From Reticulitermes speratus (lineage: Eukaryota; Arthropoda; Insecta; Blattodea; Rhinotermitidae), in contig JAJKFL010000012.1 in the NCBI GenBank assembly GCA_021186555.1, positions 16,007,711-16,071,710 of the forward strand: 64,000 nt of DNA. Direction: 5' to 3'. Under the pieces are notes generated by a model that was not told where the DNA came from, did not search any database, and saw only the letters and a list, made by a program, of their open reading frames with translations. This document shows positions 62,558 through 64,000 of the stretch, piece by piece; within the stretch, counting starts at the first letter, position 1; every line of letters begins with the position of its first letter. The position numbers and the translations under genes are program-made.

Positions 62558-63561
62558 CCCGACATAAAGATCGAATATCATGCCTGATATTTCCCGTCAA
62601 TTTTTTCCTTTGTCCGTCCAACGTCAAATTAGGCCATAACCTCCTACGTCCGCATTTCTTTCAATTCACTCTTCCCTAACCATCACACCATTCGACGATA
62701 TACGGGCCTTATCTACTGAGCAACCGACAGCGTCGTGAAATAAAATACGAATATGTAAATTACCAATTTCCTGACATTGTCACGAAACCAGAATCCTAAT
62801 ATGAGCCCTTGTTGCATTAATCCGCTTGCTTTGCAAGGTGTTGGTTGTCTCGGTGTATGGGAAAGCATACTGTAAAGATTGGAGATTGGATATTCGTAAC
62901 AAGTGGGTGCGAGCCCGTCCAAGCTCTGCAATATCTCGAAACTTCATGGACATAAAATCCCACCTAAAGGAGTACAGAAACACGGCACGTGTCCCCCCTA
63001 CAAGAATAAAAACTGTTAAAGCATAAGAGCGCTGCGTGATGATAACAACTTCGGTGGCACTACACAAACACTAGGTAATAACCGGCATCCCATTTTCTCT
63101 GCGTCGTTACCACAACTGCTACTGTTGACGCCTGCTTACCTTTTGTTTCCTCTCCACTTCCTCCTCTGCCTTTATTTCTCTTTTCCTTAGAAGTACAAGA
63201 ATTTACCTTCAGATATTCCGACCAAAATGTTGCATGTATTCCTCATTTCAGTTACGCGCCACGCATCTGATACGCATATTATCATCACACTAACAAACTT
63301 TGGTGAAGAATTATCATCACACCAACAAACTTTGGTGAAGAGAATAAACCAGGAAACTCCTCATTATGTAATCCTCCTGTCATTTATTTATTTATTTATT
63401 TATTTATTCGCTGAAAAACTTTTTAAATGATACATTAACTTCAAAGAGGATCAATTAAGAAAAGCGCTGGAATCTATTTAATTATTTAAATTCTTCTCAA
63501 ATTGATTTTGTCAGTCTTAACAGGATTAAAGACTGTGAACTTTATTTCAAACATTTTTCTA
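62558..63561. other. Stretch with no recognised gene
   Basis: A ~36-bp segment is imperfectly duplicated at 63268-63341 (ATTATCATCACAC and AACAAACTTTGGTGAAGA), and (ATTT)n lies at 63381-63409. Open frames at 62713-63067 have no recognised domain. Confidence 0.4.
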
Positions 63562-63646
63562 TACTTAATATTACACATGTTGCGTGCAGTTGTTTTACAT
63601 ATGTAAGTTGTTATTACCAACTACTACACAATAAATTTATACACTA

Positions 63647-63684
63647 CTACATGTTTCGGCTGACTCAGCCATCATCAGTGAACC
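63647..63684 (-). ncRNA. Decayed hammerhead-like motif (copy D, left arm)
   Basis: CUGAUGA, U, GGCUGA...UCAGCC-like stem II, GAAA and ACAUGUA are present, but stem I does not pair (GUUCA against GUAGU). Confidence 0.45.
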
Positions 63685-63751
63685 GGCTGTAATAAACGTG
63701 CATTTTACCATTCAGTGACACTTTGTACTCTGCTTATGTCTGTGAAGGATG

Positions 63752-63796
63752 ACTCCCTGATGATGACTGAGATATTAAGCCGAAACATGTAGGAGT
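63752..63796 (+). ncRNA. Hammerhead ribozyme-like motif (copy D, right arm)
   Basis: ACUCC, core CUGAUGA, U, stem II GACU/AGCC (one mismatch), GAAA, ACAUGU, A, GGAGU. Stem I has five perfect pairs and the core is canonical. Confidence 0.58.
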
Positions 63797-63847
63797 GTAT
63801 AAAGTTATTGTGCAGTAGTTGGTAATAAAAAATTATACATTTTTCGA

Positions 63848-64000
63848 CACGTTTAATTTTTAACGAAATACAAATAAAACAGGTTCCATCATACACCGAT
63901 AACCATATTGTTATGAACTATGAACAATACATTGATGTCTGCAATACAATAACTTCAAAACCAAATATCCAAGCAAAATAATCACAAAGAACGCCTCCTC
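63848..64000. other. Window end, nothing recognised
   Basis: AT-rich sequence without repeats or coding signals. Confidence 0.5.

Larger units (their letters stand above)
63562..63836. mobile_element. Hammerhead-bearing foldback element (copy D)
   Basis: Arms about 63611-63678 and 63756-63828. The left tail TTAATATTACAC...GCGTGCAGTTGT and inner block TTTTACCATTC with TGCTTATGTCTGTG match copy B, so both are one family and D is shortened. ACATTTTTCTA (63551-63561) and ACATTTTTCGA (63837-63847) are an 11-bp TSD with one mismatch. Confidence 0.62.

Overview
This window looks like intergenic or intronic DNA from a large, repeat-rich insect genome. The inference rests on the repeat content: tRNA-headed SINEs at very high density, decayed non-LTR retrotransposons of types common in arthropods, many TA-flanked and 8-bp-flanked MITEs, and long minisatellites. 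The LINE protein remnants are of a kind I associate with cockroach and termite assemblies, so Blattodea is my best guess; nothing here proves the species. I see no host protein-coding gene, no rRNA and no functional tRNA. The longest open frames are artefacts of tandem arrays or lie inside mobile elements.

Layout. 0-10 kb: a near-perfect 194-bp inverted repeat, a foldback element with hammerhead-like motifs (1807-2668), and the first SINEs. 10-20 kb: SINE-C, a LINE with a nested SINE, a 50-bp palindrome, two head-to-tail hammerhead-like motifs, and LINE fragments. 20-29 kb: an 18-copy 31-bp array, a second hammerhead foldback (21647-22246), a hAT MITE, a third hammerhead element, and an 18-bp array. 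29-42 kb: a hAT MITE holding a SINE, a Tc1/mariner-like deletion derivative, a LINE whose 3' end resembles the SINE-A tail, and a 10-copy 69-bp array. 42-56 kb: a 47-copy 22-bp array joined to a hammerhead foldback inside 14-bp direct repeats, endonuclease-bearing LINE remnants, a TA-flanked MITE, and a hammerhead foldback abutting a 46-copy 55-bp satellite. 56-64 kb: nested SINEs, an interrupted LINE, a pogo/Tigger-like derivative, and a last hammerhead foldback.

How the parts work together. The window is a stack of transposition events, many datable by nesting and target-site duplications (TSDs). Six SINE or SINE-like families appear, called SINE-A to SINE-F here; they depend on LINE machinery. 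SINE-A (15 copies) seems to share its 3' tail with the LINE fragment at 35754-35998. The DNA-transposon relics (hAT, pogo/Tigger and Tc1/mariner types) are non-autonomous.

The most interesting system is a family of foldback elements whose arms carry motifs that fit a type I hammerhead ribozyme: stem I, a CUGANGA core, an extra U or C, stem II, GAAA, a tiny palindromic stem III, one cleavage-site base, and the return strand of stem I. Such ribozymes are known from Penelope-like elements and animal retrozymes. Here they occur as inverted pairs, are usually bounded by 10-14 bp direct repeats, and in two cases sit directly beside a large satellite array.
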